DNA of 64,000 bases, from the NCBI GenBank assembly GCA_025963635.1, contig JAOQAK010000061.1, positions 1 through 64,000 of the forward strand, given 5' to 3'. Origin of the DNA: Ferruginibacter sp. (GTDB lineage Bacteria > Bacteroidota > Bacteroidia > Chitinophagales > Chitinophagaceae). Positions 27,899-36,180 of the stretch are shown in pieces. The notes under the pieces are model-generated. The model worked only from the letters and a program-made list of their open reading frames with translations, did not search any database and was not told the DNA's origin. Within the stretch, counting starts at the first letter, position 1; each line of letters starts with the position of its first letter. A program made the position numbers and the translations under genes.

Positions 27899-28013
27899 AT
27901 CATTTTATAGAATTAGCAGATCATTCGTACATGACTTTAAATAAAGCGTATTTCTTTTCAAATGCAAATTTTAAACTCCCAGGTGCATGTCTAATCTCAG
28001 CCATCCTATATCT

Positions 28014-28038
28014 AAAAAAAGGCCGCACGATGGCAGCC
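28014..28038 (-). terminator. Rho-independent terminator of susC1D1
   Basis: On the minus strand GGCTGC and GCGGCC pair (one G-U) around a 6-nt loop and run into seven T, 28 nt after the susD1 stop. Confidence 0.88.
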
Positions 28039-28065
28039 TCTTTTTTAATTTAAAGTGAATTGATT

Positions 28066-29607
28066 TTAATCTACATCCCAGAATATGCGGTTCGTAAATA
28101 TATCAATAGTGCCTTGTGCATTTACATTCGCTGTATTACTACCTGCTTCAGAACTTGGATAAAAAAGACGCAGTGGTAATTTTTGACCAACCGGCGCTCC
28201 GACAGAGGGTGGTAATGCAGGAAAATTAGTTCTCCTGAATTCGCTCCAGGATTCCAGCCCGCTGTAAGTATTTAAAGCGATCCATTTTTGCTGCCAGATC
28301 AGCTTTAATTTGTCCGGAGAAGCATTCCAATCGGAAAGATCTTTTCCATTGGTAAGCAAGGCATCTGCAACAGCAGCCCCATATTTGGCTGTAGCTCCTG
28401 TTACCCTGAATGATTCTTTAACACCCTGCTCGTAGTAAGATTGCGCAGTACCTGTTAATGTAACGGCAGGAAAAGCCTGTTTTGCTTCAGCCAGCAAGAA
28501 AAAAGATTCAGCTGCTGTCATCAAAATAACGTCCCTGTCAAATTCACCCCGGATAATAAAGGAAGGCCCGGGATAGGATGTGTTTTGTGCAAGGTACCCG
28601 GATGTTGAACCATATGGGACACCCACATAGTTGGCAACAATTTCAGGCTGGATACTGGTGCCTACCCTGCTAAGCGAATTATTTTGACCTCCTTTTGCAT
28701 AAGCAAAGCGCCTCAACCTGAAAGTGTCATCATTTGCTTTCAATTGGTTAAAGAAAAATGTGGTAGGTTTTGGAAAGCGCGCAATTGCCTGAACAGCGCC
28801 GGTGGGCAAATATCCCCAGTTGGCATAAATCGGGTTGGTTTGGCCATCATTTGCAGCGTAACCCGGATTAGATCGAACATCCTGGCCGATGGCCAAAAAT
28901 CCTTCTGGTGCGGTAGCAGCTTTATTAATTTCAGTAACAATGTAAGCGGCCTTCGCAGGCACCCGGCTTTCACGAATAAGTATTCTTAATTTAAGTGAGT
29001 TCGCAAAACGAATCCAGCTGGTTGTATTGCCCTTGAACACAATATCCGCAGCGCCGGCAGCACCAACAAAAGCATTGGTACGAAGATCGGCGATTGCATT
29101 GTCCAATAAAACTATCAAACTATCGTAGATAGCTTTTTGGTCGTCAAACTTTGGGGCTATGGAGCCGTTTCCTTTAAATGCATCTGAGTAAGGAGCATTT
29201 CCATAGCAGTCTACAATTTGCTGGAAAATATATGCTTTCATCACTTTTGCCGGTCCCTTAAAAGCACTGAAGCCGGTGGCATCTGCATTAGTGATGACGT
29301 ATTGGAAATCTGCTAACACATCGTACCAGGTATCCCAGAAGTTGAAGTTGGTGTTATTAAAATTATACGAGAATCTTGCTGCATCATAAATGTAAGTAGA
29401 AGATTGTGTCCAATGCCCGCTCCAATATTCGCCGGTTTCATTGGGTGTGATGATTGCTGCGGTACGATTAGCGCCGGAGGTAAAAACAACGTCTGCGGTA
29501 GATGCGGTGAGACTATTGGGGTTTGTATTAATGTCGAGGTATTTTTTGCTACACCCGGCAAATAACAAACCAGCCCCAATGACTATAAATAATTTATTCA
29601 ATTTCAT
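28066..29607 (-). CDS. SusD-like surface lipoprotein (module 1)
   Basis: Lipoprotein of 513 residues; signal peptide with lipobox LLFAGC, Cys19. The mature protein starts KKYLDINTNPNS, the marker of the SusD-like_2 group (PF12771). The alpha-helical TPR-like half contains PYSDAFKGNG and a 'FDDQKAIYDSLIVLLDNAI' stretch typical of the family. SusD proteins bind a ligand and cap the SusC barrel on the cell surface. No glycoside hydrolase is near, so the ligand may not be a glycan. The susC1 stop lies 23 nt upstream, and the terminator at 28014-28038 ends the transcript. Confidence 0.94.
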   Translation of the reverse strand: MKLNKLFIVIGAGLLFAGCSKKYLDINTNPNSLTASTADVVFTSGANRTAAIITPNETGEYWSGHWTQSSTYIYDAARFSYNFNNTNFNFWDTWYDVLADFQYVITNADATGFSAFKGPAKVMKAYIFQQIVDCYGNAPYSDAFKGNGSIAPKFDDQKAIYDSLIVLLDNAIADLRTNAFVGAAGAADIVFKGNTTSWIRFANSLKLRILIRESRVPAKAAYIVTEINKAATAPEGFLAIGQDVRSNPGYAANDGQTNPIYANWGYLPTGAVQAIARFPKPTTFFFNQLKANDDTFRLRRFAYAKGGQNNSLSRVGTSIQPEIVANYVGVPYGSTSGYLAQNTSYPGPSFIIRGEFDRDVILMTAAESFFLLAEAKQAFPAVTLTGTAQSYYEQGVKESFRVTGATAKYGAAVADALLTNGKDLSDWNASPDKLKLIWQQKWIALNTYSGLESWSEFRRTNFPALPPSVGAPVGQKLPLRLFYPSSEAGSNTANVNAQGTIDIFTNRIFWDVD

Positions 29608-29630
29608 AATATAATATATTGATTAATAAT

Positions 29631-32600
29631 TTATTTAAAATTTACATTCAGGGTTACACCATACTGGCGAACCGGAGGGGTTTGCGCCGTGGTGCTAACG
29701 CCTAATCCATTGCTATTGGTAAAACTGAATTCAGGATCAGTAAATTGATTTTTGCTGTCAACAATGGTAAAAAGATTTCTACCATATAATCCAATGCTTA
29801 CACCGGAAAACGCCTTCAATTTACTAACCAATCCAACAGGCAAACTATAGCTGAGGTTGATATCCCTTAGTTTGATGAACCAGGCGGGTACCACAAAATT
29901 TTCTGCAATATTCCTGTAGTAGGTTACCCAGTAGTCGTACTCAGCTTCATTAACGGCTTTGTCATTGGGTACAAACTTTCCACTGCCATCATTATAAGAT
30001 GAATTGGGTACTACAAAGGGGGCACGATCTTCTGTCCATTTGCCGGAACCTGTAAATGTCATCTGGCGGCCCAGATCGCTATACATAACATGCCCGCCAC
30101 GATACTCGAAGTTGGCTGTTAAGCTAAAATCACCCAGGCTAACACTTGTACCCACTCCCATGATATGGGGTGGTGTTGTACGGCCAAAGTTTTTTAATGG
30201 TCCTGTAGTTAGCGGGTATCCTGTTGTTTTATTAACCACTATGCGGCCAACTGAATCACGCACATAACTGATGGCCTTCATTACAGGAAAAGATTCCTTT
30301 TCGACGATGTAGGCGGCGGCATAAGTAAATCCTGCCTGGAAAAATTCCGGTACTCCCTGGTAAAGTTTTACAACTTTGTTAGTGTTATAAGCATAGCGGA
30401 AATTCAGGTCCCAGTTAAAATTCTTGGCTTTAATTACCTGCAGTTTCAAATCAACTTCAACACCCGAGTTCGTTGTTTCTCCTACATTGATCAGCAGGTT
30501 AGGATAACCGGTAGTATTTGGTACTTTTACCTGTACCACCTGGCCTTCACTTTTTTGACTGTAATACGTTACATCGAGATTGATCCTGTTCTTTAACAAC
30601 TGGAATTCGCCCCCCACTTCAAAAGACTTCACAAACTCTGGTTTCAGGTCTTTGTCGGGTAATATATCTCCAACAGTGATCCCCACCGTATTTCCGAAAG
30701 GAAAACCGGCAGAATTTGGAAAGGTAGGGTCCAATCCATAAAAGTTATTACCAAGATTATCGTTCCCATTTTTATTGTAGCCCACTCTTAGTTTGGCGTA
30801 GTTTAACACATTGCCTTTAATGGCTGGTAAGAGGTCGGTAACAATCGCCGATAAGTCAACTCCAGGATAAAAATAAGAGTACATATTGAAGGGGCGGTCA
30901 GGTTTGTAAAACCTTGAAGTAGCATCAAACCTCCCGACGCCATGGAGGAAGATCATGTCTTTCCAGCCAAACTGCAATTCTCCATAGTATCCATATTTTC
31001 TGTACCTGAAAAAGTTTTCACCGCCGCCGAGATTACCCTGGCGGTTGGAAACATTGTAAACCTCTGGTACTACAATCGAATTAGAACTAACGTTTACAGC
31101 TTTGGCTTTGCGGTCGTAAATGCTAAAACCTGCAAGCCCCTTCACGTTCCAATCACCGAAATCCTTGTTGCCCTGTAATTGCATTTCATTATTAAGGATA
31201 TTTTCGCTGCCAATAAAATCTGCTACGGAACCGTTAAAATCTGTTCCTGCACGGGTGATGCCTAATCCATCTCCCTGGTCAATGCCAACCGGTAGAAAAG
31301 CGCTGAATTTCGCCCACTGGCTATGGACAAATTTGCCCACAGTACTTTTTTGATTTCTCGTGTTATTCATTGCACTTAATTTATTATAGAAATTAAGCCA
31401 GTCAGTAATCTTATAAGTAAGATCCAGCGTACCAGTGATGTTGATATCCTGGTAATTGGTACGTTCATTATCTAACCTAAAATAAGGATTGGTAAAATAA
31501 TCGTTGTACCAGGCATTCGGGCTGGCAAATTTGTTATTTCTCCAGTCCCGCATGGTGGATAAAGGAATATTGCCTGCCTGGTTAATGGTTTCATTATAGA
31601 AATCAAAAGTCGACTTATCGTAAACTGCCTGAACATACCCAGCATTAAATCCCGCCTTTAACCTGCCAGCTTCCGTTGTAGCTGAGAAACGTGTACCAGT
31701 GCGGCTGGCTCTATCCCCGGGAACAATACCGTTGGTACGATTATTTTCCACTGAAAGGTAAAATGTGCTTTGGTCAGTACCGGCACTAATGCTTGCCTGG
31801 TTATTCATAGTATTACCTACATCCCATATCCTGCTTCTTTCACCTTCTATATTGGAGTAAGGCAACATGAGGGAACTGCCATCTTCCAGCACTCTTCCGG
31901 CAATTCTTGTACTGCCGTCAAATGCATCGCCGAACTGCTGGTTTTCATATGAACGCCAGTTATCTTTCATGCGATCCAGGTAATTGGGTTTCCATCCGGC
32001 CGTGCCAAACCCGGAAGCATAATGCGAACCGCTTCCAAATTTTTCCTGGAACTGCGTTAGATTGTTGATTTTCTCCACATTATAGGCATGCGTATAGGAG
32101 ATCCTTGCCTTACCCTTGGTACCCTTTTTAGTAGTGATCACCAAAGCGCCATTAACACCATCGGATCCATACAATGTGGCTGCAACCCCACCTTTTAGTA
32201 CAGATACACTTTCGATGTCGTTAGGATTGATGAGGTTAAGGATGGTGGTAGAACCTGGCGGCATTGGCAGCCCATCCAGTACGATTAACGCATCATTATT
32301 CCCTGTTAACGACCGGTAACCACGTAAGGTGATTTTAACGGTAGGATCAACGGAATTATTTACATTGTAGACAGCAAGACCAGAAACTTTACCGGCAAGC
32401 CCGGCAGCCAGTTGTGGGGAACGCCCGTTCGTTAGCTCGGCGGTGGTAACTTTAGCAACTGAATAACCAAGTTCTCTTGGGCGTTTTCGCACACCTTGGG
32501 CAGTTACTACTACTTCTTCCAGTTTGTTTTCAGTGGTGGTAAGCGCGATACTTAGCGAGGAAGCAGCGCTCACTTTTGCCGTAGTAGTGGCGTAGTCAAT

Positions 32601-32816
32601 CGAGGTAATGGTGAGCACATCTCCTGTTTTTGCATTGATCTGGAAATTTCCATTTTCATCTGCCGCGACTGCCCCGCCATTTTTAACTTTAACAGTTGCT
32701 CCCGGAACGGGAACACCCTTTGAATCGGTGACTTTACCCGTGATGAGCCGGGTTTGTGCGGTAACTATTCCAAAGCAAAGCATAGCTACCATTAACATTG
32801 TTAAGGATCTTCTCAT
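29631..32816 (-). CDS. SusC/RagA-like TonB-dependent transporter (module 1)
   Basis: Outer-membrane importer of 1061 residues: signal peptide SLTMLMVAMLCFGIVTAQ, carboxypeptidase-regulatory-like domain (ITGKVTDSKGVPVPGATVKV), then plug with the SusC hallmark LIVLDGLPM and NDIESVSVLKGGVAATLYGSD, and a large barrel ending in a terminal beta strand (YGVTLNVNFK). There is no N-terminal STN domain, so signalling to an anti-sigma factor is unlikely. It forms a lidded pair with the SusD encoded 23 nt downstream. Its promoter region shares a conserved block with module 2. Confidence 0.95.
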   Translation of the reverse strand: MRRSLTMLMVAMLCFGIVTAQTRLITGKVTDSKGVPVPGATVKVKNGGAVAADENGNFQINAKTGDVLTITSIDYATTTAKVSAASSLSIALTTTENKLEEVVVTAQGVRKRPRELGYSVAKVTTAELTNGRSPQLAAGLAGKVSGLAVYNVNNSVDPTVKITLRGYRSLTGNNDALIVLDGLPMPPGSTTILNLINPNDIESVSVLKGGVAATLYGSDGVNGALVITTKKGTKGKARISYTHAYNVEKINNLTQFQEKFGSGSHYASGFGTAGWKPNYLDRMKDNWRSYENQQFGDAFDGSTRIAGRVLEDGSSLMLPYSNIEGERSRIWDVGNTMNNQASISAGTDQSTFYLSVENNRTNGIVPGDRASRTGTRFSATTEAGRLKAGFNAGYVQAVYDKSTFDFYNETINQAGNIPLSTMRDWRNNKFASPNAWYNDYFTNPYFRLDNERTNYQDINITGTLDLTYKITDWLNFYNKLSAMNNTRNQKSTVGKFVHSQWAKFSAFLPVGIDQGDGLGITRAGTDFNGSVADFIGSENILNNEMQLQGNKDFGDWNVKGLAGFSIYDRKAKAVNVSSNSIVVPEVYNVSNRQGNLGGGENFFRYRKYGYYGELQFGWKDMIFLHGVGRFDATSRFYKPDRPFNMYSYFYPGVDLSAIVTDLLPAIKGNVLNYAKLRVGYNKNGNDNLGNNFYGLDPTFPNSAGFPFGNTVGITVGDILPDKDLKPEFVKSFEVGGEFQLLKNRINLDVTYYSQKSEGQVVQVKVPNTTGYPNLLINVGETTNSGVEVDLKLQVIKAKNFNWDLNFRYAYNTNKVVKLYQGVPEFFQAGFTYAAAYIVEKESFPVMKAISYVRDSVGRIVVNKTTGYPLTTGPLKNFGRTTPPHIMGVGTSVSLGDFSLTANFEYRGGHVMYSDLGRQMTFTGSGKWTEDRAPFVVPNSSYNDGSGKFVPNDKAVNEAEYDYWVTYYRNIAENFVVPAWFIKLRDINLSYSLPVGLVSKLKAFSGVSIGLYGRNLFTIVDSKNQFTDPEFSFTNSNGLGVSTTAQTPPVRQYGVTLNVNFK

Positions 32817-32909
32817 GTGTGATAATTTTGGTTTTGAAATGTAATTCAGAATGCCGGTTTAGATAAAAGCTAGTTATTGAAAATTAACAAATATTTAATA
32901 ATGACGGTA

Positions 32910-32940
32910 TAAAGAAACGATTTGCTGCGTAAATCACAAA
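32910..32940 (-). promoter_or_regulatory. susC1 promoter
   Basis: On the minus strand TTTG (32940-32937), a 19-nt spacer and TTTCTTTA (32917-32910) fit the -33/-7 arrangement with one or two mismatches. The spacer contains GCAGCAAATCG, which recurs in the susC2 promoter. The predicted 5' leader is about 85-90 nt. Confidence 0.6.
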
Positions 32941-33124
32941 CAATATGTTAATTTTTTATTAACATATTAATTTATTTACCCGCTACAGGCATTGCGCACT
33001 TTTCGATGTTCGACAAATTCAATTAGTAAAATATCTAAAGTATTGATTACGAGCAAATAAGAGAAAGAGATTATTTTATCGCCTAAATTATCAAAACGAT
33101 AAGAAAACAGGGCATTAACAATAA

Positions 33125-33319
33125 TATAACGATATCAGTGATGATAATATAACAACCCTGAAATTTTTATGGAGTTTAAAATCAAATCTGAATCGGCAAT
33201 GGGTGGGTAAAGAAAACAGAATATGCCTAGGAGCGACACTAGGATTCGGCATCCATAAATATCGGAATAGTCTTTCCTATGAAGATGATTGGGATTTCAA
33301 GTTTTCTTACGTCGAGTAG
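33125..33319 (+). pseudogene. Coding-like fragment, possible 3' end of an outer-membrane protein gene
   Basis: An uninterrupted frame of 64 codons with no start codon and a protein-like composition: ...GATLGFGIHKYRNSL followed by SYEDDWDFKFSY. The alternating aromatic residues at the end resemble the last strand of a beta-barrel. The terminal Val-Glu-stop is formed by the end of the intron relic, so the real end was lost or displaced. Weak evidence; it could be chance. Confidence 0.35.
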
Positions 33320-33552
33320 GAAGATAGAGATTAGTTTGCTACCTGTCCTCTACACCACCCTACGTACTGGTCTGGTATACGGCGGTTTGTTGGACTGAGG
33401 GTCACTCTGCACACAGGCGTCTTAATTATTCGTTTGTATCGCTATCCTTCAGATTCCACATGCTACAGACACCCTTGCATTTGGCTAATCATAGGTACTG
33501 CAACGCTCATTCGGAACTTACACCCAATAGCTAGTGCACATGCCAGGCGCAC
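33311..33552 (-). mobile_element. Group IIC intron relic, internally deleted, no maturase
   Basis: Read on the minus strand it starts GTGCGCC immediately after a terminator T-run, the known target of group IIC introns. It keeps 5' domain I landmarks: GGGTGTAAGTTCCGAA, GCAAGGGTGTC and GTGGAATCTGAAGGATAGC. It then jumps to the 3' part: a domain V hairpin at 33386-33354 (CCGCCGTATAC ... GTACGTAGGGTGG with the two-nucleotide bulge) and a domain VI-like stem ending TTCCTACTCGAC. From memory this parallels the Oceanobacillus iheyensis group IIC intron closely. Only about 242 nt remain; the rest of domain I, II-IV and the reverse transcriptase are gone. Domain V also has a changed terminal loop and one mismatch, so it is presumably inactive. 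Confidence 0.8.
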
Positions 33553-33583
33553 AAAAAAAGCCGCCATTATAAAAGGCGGCTTT
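33553..33583 (-). terminator. Rho-independent terminator of module 2, intron insertion site
   Basis: Nine-bp stem AAAGCCGCC / GGCGGCTTT with seven T on the minus strand, 19 nt after the lipoprotein stop. The intron relic starts at the next base. Confidence 0.92.
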
Positions 33584-33601
33584 TTAATCATGAATTAGAT
33601 G

Positions 33602-34462
33602 TTACTTCTTTATCAACTTGATCGTATAACTGCCATAATCGGATGCTCCAACGTGGCGAAGCTTTACGCTAAGGCTATGATCACATGGATTAACTGCACT
33701 AAACGTACCAGCAACACTTTGAGCGGTTAAAACTTCGCCTCCATAAGAACCATATACCTGCTTAGCTACGCTAATGTTATTATTTGATGGATCTATAGTT
33801 AATATGATGGGTTTTTCGGTACCCGGATCTACCGCGTAAACAAATGATATCTGGGTTGGGCTTACCACACTGACTGGAATAGCAACGCCAGCTCTGTAAT
33901 CATTCCATTCATCGCTTACTACAGTAAAGTTGCCGGCATATTCGGCAGCAACAAATGTACAAGGTTTTAAAAATTGGAGGGATGTATTTACTCCGCCATA
34001 CTCACCTGCAACGCCTGCACCGTAAGCTATACCAACCGTTGGAAAAGCCTGGAACAATTGGCCTTCCTGGGTAGTAATATCTACACCAATATCGAATTTA
34101 TCTCCATCTGCAATGGGTGAACCAAATAAATCAATTAGGTTCTGGCCAGTTACAGTAAATGAACTCGGAAAAGTGGTAATACCCGCCTTTATTGTTTTTA
34201 CGTTGGCAGTATTATTATTTTTCATTACCAAAAGGTCGAATTTTTGTGGAGGAACATCCGTTTTGAAAAAAAGTCCCACACTAAATATCGTTTTAAAAGT
34301 CGCAGGTGCCCCCGGGTTGATAAATTTATCGGAGGCGGGATCCAAAACAAAGGAGGGGACAGGAACCCTTGTTAAGACTGGTATCTTTGCATTATCGGTC
34401 TTGCGACAAGCACTTAGTAGTGTAAACGCCACCAAAATACTGTATGTTATTATTCTTTTCAT
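33602..34462 (-). CDS. Lipoprotein, third gene of susCD module 2
   Basis: Lipoprotein of 286 residues with lipobox LLSAC, Cys19. The remainder is beta-rich: a first domain up to about residue 150 (KFINPGAPATFKTIFSVGLF, QKFDLLVMKNNNTANVKT) and a second with VVSDEWNDYRAGVAIPVSVVS and a C-terminal strand DYGSYTIKLIKK. It follows susD2 by 25 nt in the same transcript, where SusE/SusF-like surface glycan or ligand-binding proteins lie in other loci. I recognise no named family, so its role as an auxiliary surface ligand-binding protein is inferred from context. Confidence 0.75.
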   Translation of the reverse strand: MKRIITYSILVAFTLLSACRKTDNAKIPVLTRVPVPSFVLDPASDKFINPGAPATFKTIFSVGLFFKTDVPPQKFDLLVMKNNNTANVKTIKAGITTFPSSFTVTGQNLIDLFGSPIADGDKFDIGVDITTQEGQLFQAFPTVGIAYGAGVAGEYGGVNTSLQFLKPCTFVAAEYAGNFTVVSDEWNDYRAGVAIPVSVVSPTQISFVYAVDPGTEKPIILTIDPSNNNISVAKQVYGSYGGEVLTAQSVAGTFSAVNPCDHSLSVKLRHVGASDYGSYTIKLIKK

Positions 34463-34487
34463 TATGTATTAATATTTTAATTAGGAA

Positions 34488-36158
34488 TTATGGCTGCCAA
34501 AATACTTTGTAGGTGCTTGGTTGTTTTTGCGTAGGTGAACTTGAATTACTCGTCAGTTCAGAAGATGGCCACGGTAATGACAAAGGAAAAGGACGATTTA
34601 AATTTACCGGCACCGCACTTTGGGGATCGACCAATGGGTTACCATGAAGAGGCGGTTGTACCTTACCACCTGGCGCCATAGCAGGATTATTTGGATCAAA
34701 AAGAATAGGGAAGCCTGTTCTTCTGTAATCTGTATACGCATCAACGGCGCCTCCGAAACTAGAGATCCATTTTTGTGTCATAATAATCTGCAATTGCTTT
34801 GCCGGGTTGGCATCATATTCAGCCATAACCTTATTAATATAAGTTGTTACAGCGGGAGATCCTGCTAAAACTGGCACAACGGATGAGCCTTTAGCCACTG
34901 TTGCTACCGCGTCTACCTGTTTAAACGCTTCTGTAATTGCAGCAAGCGCCTTAGCCTTGGCATCGCCGGTGATAACTCCCGCTTTTATCAGTTCTGCTTC
35001 CAGAAATAGCCTGTCTGCGTAAGTTATAAACCTGTACGGAGCTGCACCTGTTCCTGAAGTTGCGGTTACGGGAGCACCAGACCCATTATCAAATTTACCT
35101 CCAACCGGATATAAACCCAGTAAGGTCATTGTATTCTGTTGTGTTCTCCCAACGTCAGGTCCATTTGATCCGAAATAAATAGATACAAAAGAACTGTCCC
35201 TGTACTCAGTGGCGTTATTATCGTTTACGGCAGTTTGGCCGGGCTTGATCTGGTTGAAAAAATAATAGGGAATTCTTGGGTCCTTATTACCGGTAAAAAT
35301 ATTTGGATTGTAGCCTCTTAAAATCTCGTAAAACCAGGGGCTGATATCCTGAGTTCTTTGGGCAGCGACATAATCGGCATAACCAGGGTTTTTATTATCT
35401 GAACTATAAGGGAGTTGGAAACTTTCTGCTGTACTGTTTATTAAATTTGCCGGAGTTGCTAAAAGTGCAGTAACCTCCGGAGTTACATTTTTAACCAATC
35501 TCATTTGAGTATACATCTTAAGCTTCAATGTATTGGCAGCTTTCACCCAATTAACTATTTTACCGCTATATATAACGTCATCATTACCTGGTGATAGTGG
35601 ATTTGCCGCAGTATTGTTGAGGTTGCTAATACCTTCATCAATTAAAGTAATTAATTGTGGATAGATTGTGGCATCATCATCAAATTTCGGATTTTTAATG
35701 TTAGTTAAGAGTTTGGTTGCTTCACTGTAGGGAACATCTCCAAAAACATCCACCAACTGGCTAACTGCAAAAGCCTTGATAATTTTAGCGATACCAGCGT
35801 ATTTAAAATTACCTTCTGCTGTTGCTTTTTCAATAATAATATCAGCATTGGTCAAGGTGGTACTGTAGTAAGTATCCCACATTGGATCAACCACTCCACT
35901 GCTACCGGTTACACCGTAGCTATTTGGAGATTCTCTTACTGTAAGCCTGTGCATATAAACCTCCAGGGCTACAGAGATACCACTTGTAATTGCACTCGCA
36001 TCCCCAAGGTTTTTTTCGATCTCAGGAAGCAAATTGTTTACGGGTAACGTAGAAGGATTGTTGGGATCTACATTGATATCGAAGAAAGATTTTTTACAGG
36101 AAGAGACAAACACTCCCATCAAAAGAAGAGGTATTATATATTTGAATTTTTTTAACAT
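34488..36158 (-). CDS. SusD-like surface lipoprotein (module 2)
   Basis: Lipoprotein of 556 residues; lipobox VFVSSC with Cys21. The mature N terminus KSFFDINVDPNNPS carries the D-x-N-x-(D/N)PN signature of SusD-like_2 proteins, and VSQLVDVFGDVPYSEAT plus the FDDDATIYPQLITLIDEGI stretch match the helical core. It is expected to form the surface lid of the SusC encoded 22 nt upstream. It differs clearly in sequence from the SusD of module 1, so the ligand may differ too. No enzyme gene is present to indicate what that ligand is. Confidence 0.94.
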   Translation of the reverse strand: MLKKFKYIIPLLLMGVFVSSCKKSFFDINVDPNNPSTLPVNNLLPEIEKNLGDASAITSGISVALEVYMHRLTVRESPNSYGVTGSSGVVDPMWDTYYSTTLTNADIIIEKATAEGNFKYAGIAKIIKAFAVSQLVDVFGDVPYSEATKLLTNIKNPKFDDDATIYPQLITLIDEGISNLNNTAANPLSPGNDDVIYSGKIVNWVKAANTLKLKMYTQMRLVKNVTPEVTALLATPANLINSTAESFQLPYSSDNKNPGYADYVAAQRTQDISPWFYEILRGYNPNIFTGNKDPRIPYYFFNQIKPGQTAVNDNNATEYRDSSFVSIYFGSNGPDVGRTQQNTMTLLGLYPVGGKFDNGSGAPVTATSGTGAAPYRFITYADRLFLEAELIKAGVITGDAKAKALAAITEAFKQVDAVATVAKGSSVVPVLAGSPAVTTYINKVMAEYDANPAKQLQIIMTQKWISSFGGAVDAYTDYRRTGFPILFDPNNPAMAPGGKVQPPLHGNPLVDPQSAVPVNLNRPFPLSLPWPSSELTSNSSSPTQKQPSTYKVFWQP

Positions 36159-36180
36159 AATTAAAAATTTAGAAGTTCAA

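Larger units (their letters stand above)
27586..28065. other. Intergenic, 480 bp, with tandem dyad repeats
   Basis: Holds the upstream region of the TonB receptor gene (minus strand) and the end of susD1. No gene is recognised. Contents: the repeat array at 27771-27898 and the susD1 terminator at 28014-28038. Confidence 0.7.
32817..33601. other. Intergenic, 785 bp, with promoter block, gene fragment and intron relic
   Basis: Upstream region of susC1. From low to high coordinate it holds the susC1 promoter (32910-32940), a short coding-like fragment (33125-33319, plus), a group IIC intron relic (33311-33552, minus) and the terminator of the lipoprotein gene (33553-33583). Confidence 0.75.
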
